The translations under genes were made by a program, and so were the position numbers. Shown piece after piece: positions 60,179 to 64,000 of a DNA stretch of 64,000 nt. The notes beneath the pieces are model-generated. The model saw only the letters and a list, made by a program, of their open reading frames with translations. It was not told where the DNA came from and made no database searches. Origin of the DNA: RPQJ01 sp963744735 (GTDB taxonomy: Bacteria > Pseudomonadota > Gammaproteobacteria > Steroidobacterales > Steroidobacteraceae); NCBI GenBank assembly GCA_963744735.1, contig CAVUVH010000020.1, positions 1 through 64,000 of the forward strand, written 5' to 3'. Each line of letters starts with the position of its first letter. The first letter of the stretch is position 1.

Positions 60179-60437
60179 TTTACTCCCACATGAGCGCGAC
60201 CGCGTGCGAGTTTTCGCCGCGGGCGCGAAGCGAGGACCGAGTGGATGTCGATCCACGACCGACGAGTGACAAAGCCCGCGGCGAAAATCGCCCGGTCCCC
60301 AAGGGGTTACGCGCGTGACGGCGCAGCACGTCGTTGCTCGCCTGGCCCATGGAACAACCATGGGGCGGCGGCTCGCGCCTCATGCCGCGCCGTCGCGCGC
60401 ATAACGCGCCTCATGTGGGAGTAATTCAGAGGTTCCC
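60167..60437. mobile_element. 271-bp MITE-like element with 28-bp terminal inverted repeats
   Basis: Left end 60167-60194 begins GGGAACCTCTGATTTACTCC; the right end 60410-60437 is its reverse complement at 27 of 28 positions. Inside, three nested inverted repeats are seen: 14 bases of TTTTCGCCGCGGGC against GCCCGCGGCGAAAA, GTGGAT against ATCCAC, and CCCATGG against CCATGGG; a fourth, longer pairing (GTTACGCGCGTGACGGCGC, two mismatches) lies near the right end. There is no transposase frame. I see no clear target duplication. The ends supply the stop codons of the genes on both sides. A truncated copy is at 29313-29356. Confidence 0.85.
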
Positions 60438-61544
60438 CAGCAGCGCGCCGAGCAGGACGACCTGCAGCAGGACTGCCGGGAGGATCCTGAGCCGACCCTG
60501 CATGACGGCCCCGGTGAGCCACAACACGCCGATGATTGCGACCGCGCCGCAAACCCGTGGCACGGACGGCAACACGTCCGCGTACCACAGCAGCGCGGTG
60601 GTGCCGAGCACGGCCAGGGTGATCTGCGCTGCCGCAAACACGCGTGCCGCCGTCGCCAGCGGCGGATCGAACGTGCGCACCGACCCGACGTCGAAGGCCG
60701 GCTTCTGCCAGGCGACGCCCTGGGCGCCGGCCGGCTGCCAGCCCGGCGGCTTCAGCCAGATCCGCAGCTTGTCCGACCAGCGCTCGGCATGCCAGGACTT
60801 GCGCGCGAGGTCGGCGTAGACCTCGAGGTTGGCCCAGAGCGGGTCCCAGGAATTGAGCGGCGCGCGCGTGCCGTAGACGCAGCGTTCGGATTCCTCGACG
60901 AACGTGCCGAACAGCCGGTCCCAGAGCATCAGGATGCCGCCGTAGTTGCGGTCGAGGTAACGGTCGTTGACCGCGTGGTGCACGCGATGGTTCGACGGCG
61001 ACGCAAACCAGCGGTCGAACCAGCCGAGCTTGCCGATCACCTCGGTATGGATCCAGTACTGGTAGAGCAGGTCGACGATCGCCGCGACCGCGAACATTTC
61101 CGGCGGCACCCCGGCCACTGCCATCGGCAGGTAGAAAATCCAGCCGAGGAAGGCGCCGCTGCTGGTCTGCCGCAGCGCCGTCGACAGGTTGTAGCACTGG
61201 CTCTGGTGATGGACCACGTGCGAGGCCCAGAACACGGCGCTCTCATGGCCGAGCCGGTGGTTCCAGTAATAGCAGAAGTCGTAGAACACGATCGCGAGCA
61301 GCCAGGCCCACCACGCCTGCGGCCACTCGCCGAGCGCCACGTGCTCGAACACCAGCGCGTAGACGCCGAAGTTGAACACGCGCACGAACAGGCCGACGAC
61401 CTGGCTCATGACGCCGAGGCTCAGGCTGTTGACCGCATCGTTCAGGCGGTACGCGCCGCCGAGGCCACGCGCGCGCGCCACCACGAGCTCGAGCATGATC
61501 AGCAGGAAGAACACAGGTGTGGCGTATGCAATGGCCTTGCCCAC
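60426..61544 (-). CDS. Sterol desaturase / fatty acid hydroxylase superfamily membrane protein
   Basis: A 372-residue membrane di-iron oxygenase-like protein. Its three histidine boxes are HRLGHE, HVVHH and HRVHH, with CYYWNHRLGH and FASPSNHRVHHAVNDRYLDRNYGG as context, closest to alkylglycerol-monooxygenase-like members. Several membrane helices precede and follow the His boxes. The last residues GNL and the TGA stop are read from the right terminal repeat of the 60.2-kb element. The frame is intact. The lipid substrate is not known. Confidence 0.88.
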   Translation of the reverse strand: MGKAIAYATPVFFLLIMLELVVARARGLGGAYRLNDAVNSLSLGVMSQVVGLFVRVFNFGVYALVFEHVALGEWPQAWWAWLLAIVFYDFCYYWNHRLGHESAVFWASHVVHHQSQCYNLSTALRQTSSGAFLGWIFYLPMAVAGVPPEMFAVAAIVDLLYQYWIHTEVIGKLGWFDRWFASPSNHRVHHAVNDRYLDRNYGGILMLWDRLFGTFVEESERCVYGTRAPLNSWDPLWANLEVYADLARKSWHAERWSDKLRIWLKPPGWQPAGAQGVAWQKPAFDVGSVRTFDPPLATAARVFAAAQITLAVLGTTALLWYADVLPSVPRVCGAVAIIGVLWLTGAVMQGRLRILPAVLLQVVLLGALLGNL

Positions 61545-61553
61545 GATCGCTCC

Positions 61554-63048
<1,495 letters not shown>

Positions 63049-63132
63049 GTTCGTTTCCGCCGGGCCTGGCCGGGATTCTAGAGCAGCCGCGCGTGCATTG
63101 CGCCCCGGGACGGCGGTGGGCATGATCCCGCG

Positions 63133-64000
<868 letters not shown>

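Noticed and set aside
60180..60383. A 67-codon minus-strand frame inside the inverted-repeat element
   Set aside because: Arg/Ser-rich, spans the palindromes, no ribosome site or homology cue; the element looks non-coding.

Overview
The window is high-GC, gene-dense chromosomal DNA from a gammaproteobacterium. The gene families fit a free-living aerobe near Steroidobacterales, Nevskiales or Xanthomonadales: a TTQ amine dehydrogenase, a TonB receptor beside a TPR-sulfotransferase, a TRAP transporter, and ActP next to a CBS/DUF294 protein. That placement is inference. I see no rRNA, tRNA, CRISPR array, phage or recognisable transposase. Roughly half of the genes are broken by one or more +1/-1 shifts. 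Many sit in short G or C runs and compensate one another, and the protein signature resumes at once in the new frame. I read these as sequencing or assembly indels, so such genes are annotated as single CDSs with approximate frameshift positions.

Layout. 1-2.1 kb: cardiolipin synthase (cut by the left edge) and a Gln-rich secreted protein. 2.4-5.6 kb: a TTQ amine dehydrogenase operon (heavy chain, MauE, MauD, light chain, cytochrome c). 5.7-14.1 kb: TIR-TPR protein, small unknown, katG, CHAD protein, membrane PAS-GGDEF-EAL protein. 14.2-27.7 kb: peptide and amino-acid catabolism, with amidohydrolase, AmpG-like MFS, M14 peptidase, APC permease, DmpA/BapA-type aminopeptidase, two class III aminotransferases, a two-domain CoA-transferase, a P5C-dehydrogenase-like ALDH and a retropepsin-like protease. 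27.8-29.3 kb: secreted unknown and a TerB/HIRAN-like membrane protein. 29.4-35.8 kb: TRAP transporter split over two strands, amino-acid permease, flavodoxin, glycerophosphodiesterase. 35.9-38.6 kb: mtnP-mtnA-ald2, a methylthioadenosine 'DHAP shunt'. 38.6-45.4 kb: small membrane protein, UPF0114 protein, TonB receptor, TPR-sulfotransferase and secreted serine protease, with a repeated element upstream of the receptor and of the protease. 45.5-48.1 kb: nadA-nadB. 48.1-54.9 kb: MAPEG protein, saccharopine-dehydrogenase-like reductase, DUF485-actP, CBS/DUF294 protein, DnaQ-like exonuclease. 54.9-64 kb: secreted small protein, monoglyceride lipase, outer-membrane-like protein, YkgJ Fe-S protein, P-type ATPase, a 271-bp inverted-repeat element, sterol-desaturase-like protein, glpK and an OPT transporter (cut by the right edge).

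Most notable: (i) a MITE-like element at 60167-60437 whose terminal repeats supply the stop codons of both flanking genes, with a truncated copy at about 29313-29356; (ii) a ~45-bp direct repeat carrying a GAAAC-ATA-GTTTC palindrome upstream of the TonB receptor and of the secreted protease; (iii) the compact TTQ dehydrogenase operon with no mauG or mauF in the window; (iv) the mtnP-mtnA-ald2 cassette; (v) a peptide/amino-acid catabolic block centred on a DmpA/BapA-type peptidase.
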